NCBI GenBank assembly: GCA_009844425.1
Contig: VYBN01000045.1
Span: forward strand, 1 to 64,000
Reading direction: 5' to 3'
Length of the DNA: 64,000 nucleotides
Source of the DNA: Gammaproteobacteria bacterium
GTDB taxonomy: Bacteria > Pseudomonadota > Gammaproteobacteria > Steroidobacterales > Foliamicaceae
The number at the start of each line of letters is the position of its first letter. Position 1 is the first letter of the stretch. The notes below the pieces were generated by a model, which did no database searches, was not told the origin of the DNA, and was given only the letters and a program-made list of their open reading frames with translations. Of the stretch, positions 9,296 to 16,681 are shown piece after piece. The position numbers and the translations under genes were made by a program.

Positions 9296-9790
9296 TCAAT
9301 TTGTCTGGAATTGCAATTCAGCCGCCAGAATACCTGCCTGCGCACAGGCGGCGTCGTTGCTGTCCGACGAACCGGATACACCGACCCCGCCCAGCAACGT
9401 CCCATCGCTCGCAAAAATGGCTTCCCCTCCGCCGAATCCGGGAAAGGCGGGCAGCCCCAGGTAAGCGGGATTCTTCTCCGCGCGCTCGGCCCACAGTTTC
9501 GTCGGCCGGCCATAGCTTGCCGCTGCCTCCGCCTTGAGAAGCGCGATCCTGACGTTGCCGGTCTTGACGCCGTCCATCCTCAGGAAAGCCAGGAGAGTCG
9601 CCCTGTCGTCGTAAATGGCGATCGCCATTTTCCAGTCGTTTTCCAGGGCTTTCCGCTTGCACGCTTCAATGATGGTCTGCGCCGCATCGGAATCCAGCGT
9701 CGGGCGCATGGACTGTGCGTATGAGGGCTGCATCGGAAATAACAGGTGAAGAGCCCCGAGTAAGGTCAGGTATCCTGTTTTCACGTTCAT
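9296..9790 (-). CDS. Secreted GlcG/HbpS-family (DUF336) protein
   Basis: A 164-residue protein with an N-terminal signal peptide ending around SYAQ at residue 26. It is followed by one GlcG/HbpS domain (MAIAIYDDRATLLAFLRMDG; GGGEAIFASDGTLLGGVGVSG; final D..CAQAG helix). The family includes haem-binding HbpS and small proteins found next to quinoprotein or dehydrogenase genes; exact roles are poorly defined. It is divergent from the amine dehydrogenase operon, sharing a 62-base control region with a candidate operator. The start has AAGGGG upstream. Confidence 0.88.
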   Translation of the reverse strand: MNVKTGYLTLLGALHLLFPMQPSYAQSMRPTLDSDAAQTIIEACKRKALENDWKMAIAIYDDRATLLAFLRMDGVKTGNVRIALLKAEAAASYGRPTKLWAERAEKNPAYLGLPAFPGFGGGEAIFASDGTLLGGVGVSGSSDSNDAACAQAGILAAELQFQTN

Positions 9791-9816
9791 GGTGAACTGC
9801 CCCTTCCCGCCCGAGT

Positions 9817-9826
9817 ATATTAGTAT
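9817..9826. promoter_or_regulatory. ATATTAGTAT candidate operator between the GlcG-like gene and mauB
   Basis: Matches the core of the tdh dyad (ATACTAGTAT) at 9 of 10 positions and sits in the 62-base divergent intergenic region. Flanking bases (GT ... AT) make an AT-rich imperfect dyad. It could be an operator, or simply part of a -10 region, since TAGTAT resembles a -10 hexamer. A search with a motif model over the whole genome would decide. Confidence 0.3.
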
Positions 9827-9852
9827 ATCTTTCCTCCAGGCTTTAAGTTCCC

Positions 9853-11007
9853 GTGTTCCCGGCCGTACTGTCCTTCCTGCTGACGCTGTCGATTTTTTCG
9901 GCCGGCGCCTTTGCGCAGGTTCCTCTGGACACCATTCCCAATTCGCGCACGCTCCCCGGGGAATATCCCGAAAGCTGGGTCATCGTTCAGGACTTCAACT
10001 ATCCGACGATGGTGCTGGGCGGCTACATCATCATAGACGTTGCCGCGAAAACCGATCAGGTGAAAGGCCAGTTTCAGGGAGCGCAGTTCGCAGGCCTTGC
10101 CTGGTCGAAAAAACGCGCCGAGCTCTACGTTGCCGAGAGCTACTACGAAAACGTGGGCTACGGTCAGCGCAGCGATCTGGTGACGATATACGAACAGGCA
10201 AACCTGCAGGCAATCGGCAAGGTCCCGCTGCCCGGCAACAAGCGGGCATTCATGAGCCCCCGAACCGCAATGACGCGCCTGACCGGCAATGAGCGATTCC
10301 TGCTGATCTTCAACTTCACGCCTGCGGCATCGGTCACGGTGGTCGACATGGAACAGAGGACCGTTGCAGGCGAAGTCCAGATTCCGGGCTGCACGTTCAT
10401 CTACCCCTATGCGGACCAGAGTTTCTTCACGCTGTGCGGCGACGGATCCCTGGCCCACTTCACCTTGAATGCGTCCGGCGACGTGATTGAAGAGGGGCTG
10501 ACCGATCCGTTCAACGATATCGATAACGATGCCATGTACATGACACCGGGCGTCTTCGATCAGATTTTTTATTTCCCGACTCAGTTCGGCAGGTTGCAAC
10601 CGGTCGATCTGTCAGGCGCCGAGCCGGTAGTTCTTCCGGACTGGAGCCTGATCAGCGAAGAAGAAGAGCAGGACCGCTGGCGGCCCGTAAGGCGTGAAAC
10701 GGTTGATGTCGACCGCTCCGGAACTCTCTACGTGCTGATGCACAGGGTTGAAGAAGACGGCGCGCGCATCGGGGGCACATCCGAAGTCTGGTCGTTCGAT
10801 CCGGCAGCCCGAAAGCGCGTCGGGCGCATCGGGTTACGCAAGGACGCATCCGCGCTTGCAGTCACGGGGGGAGACAGCCCCCACCTGGTATTGCTTTCCG
10901 GAAATGGATTCGGCGTTTATGACGCGAAAACCGGAGAATTCATCCAGGAGATAGGAGGCTGGTGGGAAGATGCGACGACGTTTCAGCTGATCCACACCAA
11001 CAAATGA
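9853..11007 (+). CDS. mauB: Amine dehydrogenase large (alpha) subunit, MauB/AauB family
   Basis: A periplasmic beta-propeller subunit of a tryptophan tryptophylquinone (TTQ) amine dehydrogenase, 384 residues. A signal peptide ends near FAQ (residue 22). The mature part resembles the methylamine dehydrogenase heavy chain family, with repeated blade motifs (YVAESYYENVGYGQRSDLVTIYE; QIPGCTFIYPYADQSFFTLCGDGS). This subunit forms the active-site channel and docks the TTQ subunit. It starts with GTG and is the first gene of a mauB-E-D-A operon, overlapping mauE by 4 bases. Whether the substrate is methylamine, an aromatic amine or something else cannot be read from the sequence. Confidence 0.9.
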   Translation: MFPAVLSFLLTLSIFSAGAFAQVPLDTIPNSRTLPGEYPESWVIVQDFNYPTMVLGGYIIIDVAAKTDQVKGQFQGAQFAGLAWSKKRAELYVAESYYENVGYGQRSDLVTIYEQANLQAIGKVPLPGNKRAFMSPRTAMTRLTGNERFLLIFNFTPAASVTVVDMEQRTVAGEVQIPGCTFIYPYADQSFFTLCGDGSLAHFTLNASGDVIEEGLTDPFNDIDNDAMYMTPGVFDQIFYFPTQFGRLQPVDLSGAEPVVLPDWSLISEEEEQDRWRPVRRETVDVDRSGTLYVLMHRVEEDGARIGGTSEVWSFDPAARKRVGRIGLRKDASALAVTGGDSPHLVLLSGNGFGVYDAKTGEFIQEIGGWWEDATTFQLIHTNK

Positions 11008-11573
11008 GCTGGCACATGATCGATCCGCTGGCACAAATGCTTGTCGCTCTTTTCCTGGCGGGATTTTTCCTGTCCGGCGGGTTCCACAAGTTCAGGGATT
11101 TTGAACGATTTGTTTCGCTGCTGGGGAAATATGACGTCGTTCGTCCGGATCTGCTTGCCCCCGCCGCGGGCCTGGTCGTGGCGGTTGAGACGACTATCGG
11201 ACTCGCGCTCTTGACGTCTCTCCTGTTCCCGCAATTGCGGATTCTCGGAATGGGTGGATTTGCTGTGGGCGCCGCGCTCCTGTTCGCGTACCTGTTGTTG
11301 ATGGCTTACTCTCTTGCAAGAGGAAATCGGGAAATAGACTGCGGTTGCTCCTTTCACAAGCAACGATCGCTGCTCTCGGCCTGGCATCTCTGCCGGAATG
11401 CCGTCCTGATCCTGATTTGTCTGGCCGGCGTGCTGCCCGTCACCGCGCGCGAACTGCAAACCATTGATTGGCTCCATCTGCCGTTGATGGTACTGGCCGC
11501 CGGTATGCTGTATGTCCTGGTCGATACGTTGCTTGCGAACAGAAGTTATCTGACCCCGAACTCAACAGCATGA
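11004..11573 (+). CDS. mauE: MauE-like membrane protein for amine dehydrogenase maturation
   Basis: A 189-residue integral membrane protein with about four to five predicted helices and the MauE/DoxX-type start (ALFLAGFFLSGGFHKFRDF). A central DCGCSF segment carries the conserved cysteine pair. MauE is required, with MauD, for folding and disulfide formation of the TTQ light chain. I chose ATG at 11004, which overlaps the mauB stop as ATGA; the frame continues further upstream inside mauB, but that is not needed. It overlaps mauD by 4 bases. Confidence 0.88.
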   Translation: MSWHMIDPLAQMLVALFLAGFFLSGGFHKFRDFERFVSLLGKYDVVRPDLLAPAAGLVVAVETTIGLALLTSLLFPQLRILGMGGFAVGAALLFAYLLLMAYSLARGNREIDCGCSFHKQRSLLSAWHLCRNAVLILICLAGVLPVTARELQTIDWLHLPLMVLAAGMLYVLVDTLLANRSYLTPNSTA

Positions 11574-12220
11574 CCAATTTTCTCGTAGTTTCCAATCTGA
11601 TCCTCTGGATCCTGGTACTGGTCCTTGGGATCATTGCCTTTGCCCTCGCGCGTCAGGTCGGGGTCCTGTTCGAGCGAATCGCACCGGCGGGCGCGCTCGC
11701 GATGAACAGGAAGCTGGCCGGCGGCGATGTCGCTCCGACGATGCGTCTGGACACGATCGACGGAGGAAAAATCGAAATCGGCAAACCAACCGATGCCGAC
11801 AGCAAAGACAAGGCGCAGCTGATATTTTTCCTCGCTCCCGGGTGTCCGATCTGCAAGACCCTGCTGCCGGCCATCAAGTCAATCGCGGCCAGGGAGCGTG
11901 GCTGGCTTGACCTTGTGTTCGCCAGCGATGGCGAATCGCGCGACGCGCACGTCGAGTTTATCGACAGGCACAGGATCGGCAGTTACCCGTACGTCTTGTC
12001 GCAGTCGCTCGGTATTGAGTTCGGGGTCAGTCAACTGCCGTTCGCGGTACTCATCGATGACGACGGTCGAATCAGCGGACTGGGGCTGACAAATTCGCGC
12101 GAGCACCTGGAGAGTCTGATCGAAACGCAAGTGATGAAGGTCTCGACCATACAGGAACACCTGGAACTGGTCGATTTCGGCATCAAGGCGCCCGATAGCG
12201 CCAACGTGCGGCCTCAATGA
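11570..12220 (+). CDS. mauD: MauD-like membrane-anchored thioredoxin-fold protein
   Basis: 216 residues with one N-terminal membrane anchor (residues about 5-28) and a periplasmic thioredoxin-like domain. The redox motif is CPIC at residues 92-95 within FFLAPGCPICKTL. In the methylamine dehydrogenase pathway, MauD acts with MauE to make or isomerise the many disulfides of the light chain. It starts at ATG 11570, overlapping the mauE stop (ATGA). It is followed 37 bases later by the light-chain gene, which has its own site (GGGAGGGG about 7 bases before the ATG). Confidence 0.9.
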   Translation: MTNFLVVSNLILWILVLVLGIIAFALARQVGVLFERIAPAGALAMNRKLAGGDVAPTMRLDTIDGGKIEIGKPTDADSKDKAQLIFFLAPGCPICKTLLPAIKSIAARERGWLDLVFASDGESRDAHVEFIDRHRIGSYPYVLSQSLGIEFGVSQLPFAVLIDDDGRISGLGLTNSREHLESLIETQVMKVSTIQEHLELVDFGIKAPDSANVRPQ

Positions 12221-12257
12221 CCGGGTCCCGCAATCACTTTCGGCCCGGGAGGGGCAT

Positions 12258-12815
12258 ATGTCGTTTGTAGAGAAGCTGTCGGAAAAAATGACACGGCAAC
12301 TGGCGCAACGCACCTCCCGGCGCAGCCTGCTTGGCGGCCTGGGTTCGCTGCTCGTGGGCGGCGCCGCCCTGCCCCTTTTGCCTGTGGCCAGGGTCCATGC
12401 CGACCAGGAGCCCGGGGGCTATGAAGGGGTTGCCCCCAGGCCGCCGGTGAGTGACGGGGAAGAGGGAAGCCAGACGAGCTGCGACTACTGGCGTTACTGC
12501 GGCATCGGCGGACCGCTATGCGCATGTTGCGGAGGCAGCGCAAATGCCTGCCCGCCGGGGACCGTCATGTCACCGCTCTCCTGGATCGGAACCTGCCTCA
12601 ATCCTGCCGACGACGTCTACTACATCATTTCCTACAACGATTGTTGCGGGAAACCCACGTGCAAGAGATGTTTGTGTTCTCCGCATGATCCCAATGCGAA
12701 GCCCCCGATCAGGTCGCAGTCGAGCCGGGCCTACCTCTGGTGCATGGGCTCCGGGGAAACGACGTTTACCTGCTCGACCTCGAATGTCGTCGGCATAGCC
12801 GTCCAGCAAAAGTAG
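12258..12815 (+). CDS. mauA: TTQ amine dehydrogenase small (beta) subunit precursor, Tat-exported
   Basis: A 185-residue precursor. A twin-arginine signal (TSRRSLLGG, residues 19-27) directs folded export. The mature part keeps the cysteine-rich light-chain core starting CDYWRYC at 75. Trp109 (PLSWIGTC) and Trp161 (LWCMG) align with the two tryptophans that form TTQ. Asp128 (YNDCCG) aligns with the catalytic/biogenesis Asp76 of Paracoccus methylamine dehydrogenase. Two oddities: the position of the other biogenesis Asp (Asp32 in Paracoccus) is Gly84, and there are 14 mature cysteines instead of 12 (extra ones at 91 and 135). The stop overlaps the next gene by one base. Confidence 0.92.
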   Translation: MSFVEKLSEKMTRQLAQRTSRRSLLGGLGSLLVGGAALPLLPVARVHADQEPGGYEGVAPRPPVSDGEEGSQTSCDYWRYCGIGGPLCACCGGSANACPPGTVMSPLSWIGTCLNPADDVYYIISYNDCCGKPTCKRCLCSPHDPNAKPPIRSQSSRAYLWCMGSGETTFTCSTSNVVGIAVQQK

Positions 12816-14374
12816 TGGCGGCGGCCCCGGCTGTGCGCTTTCTCGCGCTATGCGTTTCGCTGCTGCTGTCCGTGGGCGGCAACGCCTCGGAACCTCCCGA
12901 TCCTGAAAACGCACCGGCCCTGTCCGGCGCGGAACTCAACTGGACCATGAGCTGCAGAGGTTGCCACGGTACGAATGCCGAGGGAACCGAAGGTGGCGCG
13001 CCGAACATGGCGGGCCAGGTGTCCCGCTTCCTCAAGGTGGAAGGCGGGCGGCAATACCTGGTTCGCGTGCCCGGCGTCGCCTTTGCCAGTCTCTCCGATG
13101 CCGAGGTGGCGGAACTGATGAACTGGATGCTCTGGAAGTTCGACAAGGAGAACATCCCCGACTCTTTTTCTCCGTATGACGAGAAGGAGGTCGGCCGTCT
13201 GCGTGAGAAACCTCTATTAACCAGCGTCGCGGAAGTTCGGCGGGAACTGATACTCAAGATCGACGACACTCCCGGGCCCGATCACATCGGCAAGGTGCTC
13301 ACGGTCACGGGCGCCATCGAGCCCGACCGGCTGGGTGAAACGTTGATGCATGAGCATCTTTTCATCGACTTCTGGTTGCCCGCCGATGAGCCGGCCCGCT
13401 GGAACCAGCTCTTCGGCCGGACCCCGCCCACTTCGCCCGAGCAGTTGAAGGCATGGAGGCAGCCTTTGACCATGCACAACCGCACCGGGATGGCCGCCCG
13501 TCTGTGGGCCAACAGGGACGCCTTCACTCTGGACAGCCTGCAGGACGCACTGGATGAAGTGTCCGATTTCCGTGAGCTTGGGGGCGGCGCGATTGTTGAC
13601 GTCACGTCCATCGGACTCAACAGGCAACCGGAAAAACTGAAAGAGGTATCGGAGCGCACGGGAGTCCGGATTGTGATGGGCACCGGCTATTACCGAACCG
13701 CCTGGCATCCCGTAACGCTGATGGACATGAGCGTCCGTGATCTGGCCCTGCGGATGTATGAGGACATCACCGTCGGCGTGAATGGCACGACGGTAAAGGC
13801 GGGAATCATCGGCGAAATACCGATCGAGAAAATTACTTCCGCGGAGCCCGTAACGGGTGAATCGAAAGTACTTCGGGCGGCGGCGATGGCAAGTTCATGG
13901 ACGGGCGCGGCCATTTCGATTCACAGCGATTTTTACGATATGTCAAAACTCACGCTGGCACTCGACCTGCTCGAAAGAGATGGCGCGGACCTTTCCCGCG
14001 TCATCCTGGGCCACATATCGAACGCGGCGGTGGCGGACCTTGCATTTCTTGAGGGTCTGTTGCAGCGGGGGGTCTTTCTTCAGTTCGACGTGTTCGGAAA
14101 CCCCTGGCAGTTGAGCATGAATGATCTGCGTGGCGCCGAAGCCATTCTTTCGCTGGTGGAAAAGGGCTACTCGAAGCAGATCCTGGTGTCGCATGACCTG
14201 TGTACGAAATTTCAGCTGACCCGGTTCGGGGGCTTCGGACTGAAATATGTGCATACGGTGCTGTTGCCTTATTTTCGCGACCAGGGGATGACGGAAGCTC
14301 AAATCGACGACATCATGACAGGCAATCCCGCCCGGGTACTCCCGCTTTCGAGGCCCTGGAAAAGCCCTCATTGA
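12815..14374 (+). CDS. Fusion protein: exported monohaem cytochrome c domain + phosphotriesterase-family domain
   Basis: 519 residues from a GTG that shares one base with the mauA stop (TAGTG). A signal peptide (about 1-24) is followed by a small cytochrome c domain with haem motif CRGCH at 47-51, running to about residue 115. A phosphotriesterase-family domain then fills 160-519: HEH at 179-181, a bridging Glu334 in IIGEI (the related PTER branch has Glu in place of the carbamylated Lys), His370, His400 and Asp461 (SHD). The last gene of the mau operon, it should be periplasmic. The cytochrome could accept electrons from the TTQ enzyme, while the hydrolase may act on a lactone or ester. I know of no described protein with this pairing. 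Confidence 0.85.
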   Translation: MAAAPAVRFLALCVSLLLSVGGNASEPPDPENAPALSGAELNWTMSCRGCHGTNAEGTEGGAPNMAGQVSRFLKVEGGRQYLVRVPGVAFASLSDAEVAELMNWMLWKFDKENIPDSFSPYDEKEVGRLREKPLLTSVAEVRRELILKIDDTPGPDHIGKVLTVTGAIEPDRLGETLMHEHLFIDFWLPADEPARWNQLFGRTPPTSPEQLKAWRQPLTMHNRTGMAARLWANRDAFTLDSLQDALDEVSDFRELGGGAIVDVTSIGLNRQPEKLKEVSERTGVRIVMGTGYYRTAWHPVTLMDMSVRDLALRMYEDITVGVNGTTVKAGIIGEIPIEKITSAEPVTGESKVLRAAAMASSWTGAAISIHSDFYDMSKLTLALDLLERDGADLSRVILGHISNAAVADLAFLEGLLQRGVFLQFDVFGNPWQLSMNDLRGAEAILSLVEKGYSKQILVSHDLCTKFQLTRFGGFGLKYVHTVLLPYFRDQGMTEAQIDDIMTGNPARVLPLSRPWKSPH

Positions 14375-14427
14375 TACCGCCCCGATCCGGCCCACGCGGG
14401 CCGTTCGAAGCATTGCCGAACTGAAGA

Positions 14428-16521
14428 TCAATCGTCGGCGCCGGAAGGGGCGCCTTTTCTCAGGTTCGCTCGGTCCTGGACGTAGTACTTGATTGCGTCG
14501 GACTCGTCCTGCGTCAGAACGTCGGCATGCGCGGGCATTCCGTTGGATTCAAGCGTCCCGTCAAGAACGATTTCCGTCCAGATGCCAAAGATTGAAATGT
14601 GCGAATGCCTGAGGTCGGAAACATTGCCGCCACTTGCGGCATTCGGACCGTGGCAATGCATGCAGTGCGCATGGTAGAGCCTGTCGCCAAGTCCAACCAT
14701 GGCTGACTGCTCCACGGTAAGCGTCACCGCTTCATAATTGTCCGCCGGCCAATCAATTCTTGCGGGCAAGGGGCGGTCGCCGCCCAAGCTGAAAGCGAAC
14801 AGGGCCGCGTTTCTAGCCATGTTGTAGCCTGGATGCGCATGGCCCCCAAGAATGGCTATGTATTGCCGACCGTCCACCTCATAGGAAATCGGCCCGCCGA
14901 CGGCGCCCGTGTTGAGGGAGGCCGACCAAAGCCTTTCGCCCGTCCTTGCATGGTAGGCCGCAAACTCACCGGATCGATCGGACTGAAACACCAGTTCTCC
15001 GGCGGTTGAAAGAACGCTGCCGCCGCGCGGCGGATTACGGCTGGCCCGCCAGGCCTCTTTCTGGGCCACCGGGTCCCAGGCGAGCAGGTATTGACCCTCG
15101 AGCGTCACGCCCCTTTCCTCGAGGATCGAAGCCAGATCCTGCCACGGCCTGTATCCCAGGTCCTGCCGGAAACGGCCCTGCACTTCAACGATGTCGTCGG
15201 TCTGGGTAAACAGGAAGGCCGTTTCGTTTACCGCCATGAACATCAGCCCGGAAGGCCGGTGAAAAGACATGCCGTGCCAATTCCGGTGGCCACTCGGTCC
15301 CGGGATGCCCAGGAACGGTTCTTCGATGAATCTTGCATTGGGGTGTTCGACGGGGCGACCGGTCTCCATGTCAACATGCGAGGCCCAGTTCACGGTGGCA
15401 ATCGGGTCCGCCGACAGGAGTTCGCCGGAACGGCGATCCAGCACATAAAAGAAGCCGTTTTTCGGCGACTGCATGATGACCTGGCGCAACTGGCCATCAA
15501 TCTCGATATCGGTCAGGACCATGGGCGAGGTAGCGGTAAAGTCCCAGGAATCGCCTGGCGTGGTCTGGTAGTGCCAGACGTAGTCCCCGGTCGTCGCATT
15601 GAGCGCAACGATGGACGACAGGAAAAGATTGTCGCCCCCACCCGGGCTGCGGGTCTCCCGATTCCATGGGGACCCGTTCCCCACACCGATGTAGACAAGA
15701 TCCAGCTCCGGGTCATAGGACATGGAGTCCCAGACGGTTCCACCGCCGCCGTTTTCCCACCAGGCGCCGTTCCAGGTGCCGGCAGCCATTTCCATGGCGG
15801 CATTCTCGAACCCGTCTCCCGGGTTCCCGGGTACCGTGTAAAAGCGCCAGGCCAGTTCGCCCGTGTCCTTGTTGTAGGCCGACACATAACCCCGGACAGC
15901 GAACTCGGCGCCGGCGTTCCCGATAAGGACGTTTTCTCCGGCAATACGCGGCGCCCCCGAGCTTGAATAGAGCCCTTCGCCGTCTATCGTGTCCACTTTC
16001 CAGATCTCCTCACCGCTCTCCATGTCCAGAGCGAAAAGCTGACCATCGAAAGCGGCCGCGAAGACCTTGCCGTCCGAACTCGTGGGACCCCTGTTCAGGA
16101 CGGTGCAGCAGGCTCCCCGCACCGCACTGTGATCGGGCTCGGGGTCGTATCTCCAGATCAGCTCTCCGGAGGCGCCGTCAACCTTGCTCACGACACCCCA
16201 TCCGTCGGTGACGAAAAGGGATCCGTTCACCGCGATCGGAGTGCCCTTGAGGTTCGTTGCCGTAGCGACCGGCATGCGCCAGGCGAGTCCCAGTTCAGAG
16301 ACATTGGAGTGTGAAATCTGATCCAGCGGGGAAAACCGGTCCTCACTGAAATTTCGTCCGGTATTGGGCCAATTCCCGTCAACCACCGTCGAAAGCCCCG
16401 CGCCATCGGTCGGGGAAGTAGATTCGCCACCTTCGCCGCAGGCTGAGGTAGACAGTGCCGCCGCTGCCGCAAACAGTATCGGCAATGCACTACTGCAAAT
16501 GCCTGATGAAATCTTCACCAT
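14428..16521 (-). CDS. PQQ-dependent quinohaemoprotein alcohol dehydrogenase
   Basis: About 697 residues: an export signal (possibly lipoprotein, Cys28 in STSAC, though the box is atypical), an eight-bladed PQQ propeller with W-motif repeats, and a C-terminal cytochrome c. The vicinal disulfide pair that contacts PQQ is at about 138-139 (GACC). The catalytic Asp region is WDFTATSP. The haem motif CMHCH is near residue 620, with a likely Met ligand about 40 residues later (NGMPA). It starts at ATG 16521 with AAGG about 8 bases upstream. Such type II enzymes oxidise alcohols, aldehydes or polyols in the periplasm and pass electrons through their own haem. It is convergent with the cytochrome-hydrolase gene and lies downstream of the TonB receptor. 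Confidence 0.92.
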   Translation of the reverse strand: MVKISSGICSSALPILFAAAAALSTSACGEGGESTSPTDGAGLSTVVDGNWPNTGRNFSEDRFSPLDQISHSNVSELGLAWRMPVATATNLKGTPIAVNGSLFVTDGWGVVSKVDGASGELIWRYDPEPDHSAVRGACCTVLNRGPTSSDGKVFAAAFDGQLFALDMESGEEIWKVDTIDGEGLYSSSGAPRIAGENVLIGNAGAEFAVRGYVSAYNKDTGELAWRFYTVPGNPGDGFENAAMEMAAGTWNGAWWENGGGGTVWDSMSYDPELDLVYIGVGNGSPWNRETRSPGGGDNLFLSSIVALNATTGDYVWHYQTTPGDSWDFTATSPMVLTDIEIDGQLRQVIMQSPKNGFFYVLDRRSGELLSADPIATVNWASHVDMETGRPVEHPNARFIEEPFLGIPGPSGHRNWHGMSFHRPSGLMFMAVNETAFLFTQTDDIVEVQGRFRQDLGYRPWQDLASILEERGVTLEGQYLLAWDPVAQKEAWRASRNPPRGGSVLSTAGELVFQSDRSGEFAAYHARTGERLWSASLNTGAVGGPISYEVDGRQYIAILGGHAHPGYNMARNAALFAFSLGGDRPLPARIDWPADNYEAVTLTVEQSAMVGLGDRLYHAHCMHCHGPNAASGGNVSDLRHSHISIFGIWTEIVLDGTLESNGMPAHADVLTQDESDAIKYYVQDRANLRKGAPSGADD

Positions 16522-16593
16522 CAAAGTACCTTATCCGAATGGAGCCCCGCACCGATTAAGAGAGGCTCCAGCCAAGCATCTGGCCTGTAGATG

Positions 16594-16630
16594 GCTGTGC
16601 GCTCACCGAACGGGTCGGTGAGCGCACAGC
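16594..16630 (-). terminator. Strong 16-bp perfect hairpin between the TonB receptor and PQQ dehydrogenase genes
   Basis: A perfect 16-base-pair stem with a 5-base loop (ACGGG), lying 52 bases past the TonB receptor stop and 73 bases before the dehydrogenase start, both on the minus strand. No T-run follows on either strand, so it is not a classic intrinsic terminator. It may instead be an mRNA-stabilising or partial-attenuation structure separating the expression of the two genes. Confidence 0.6.
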
Positions 16631-16681
16631 GTTAGTCATGGACGTTCAGACTGTTCGCCCATGAACATGGGGACCCCGGAA

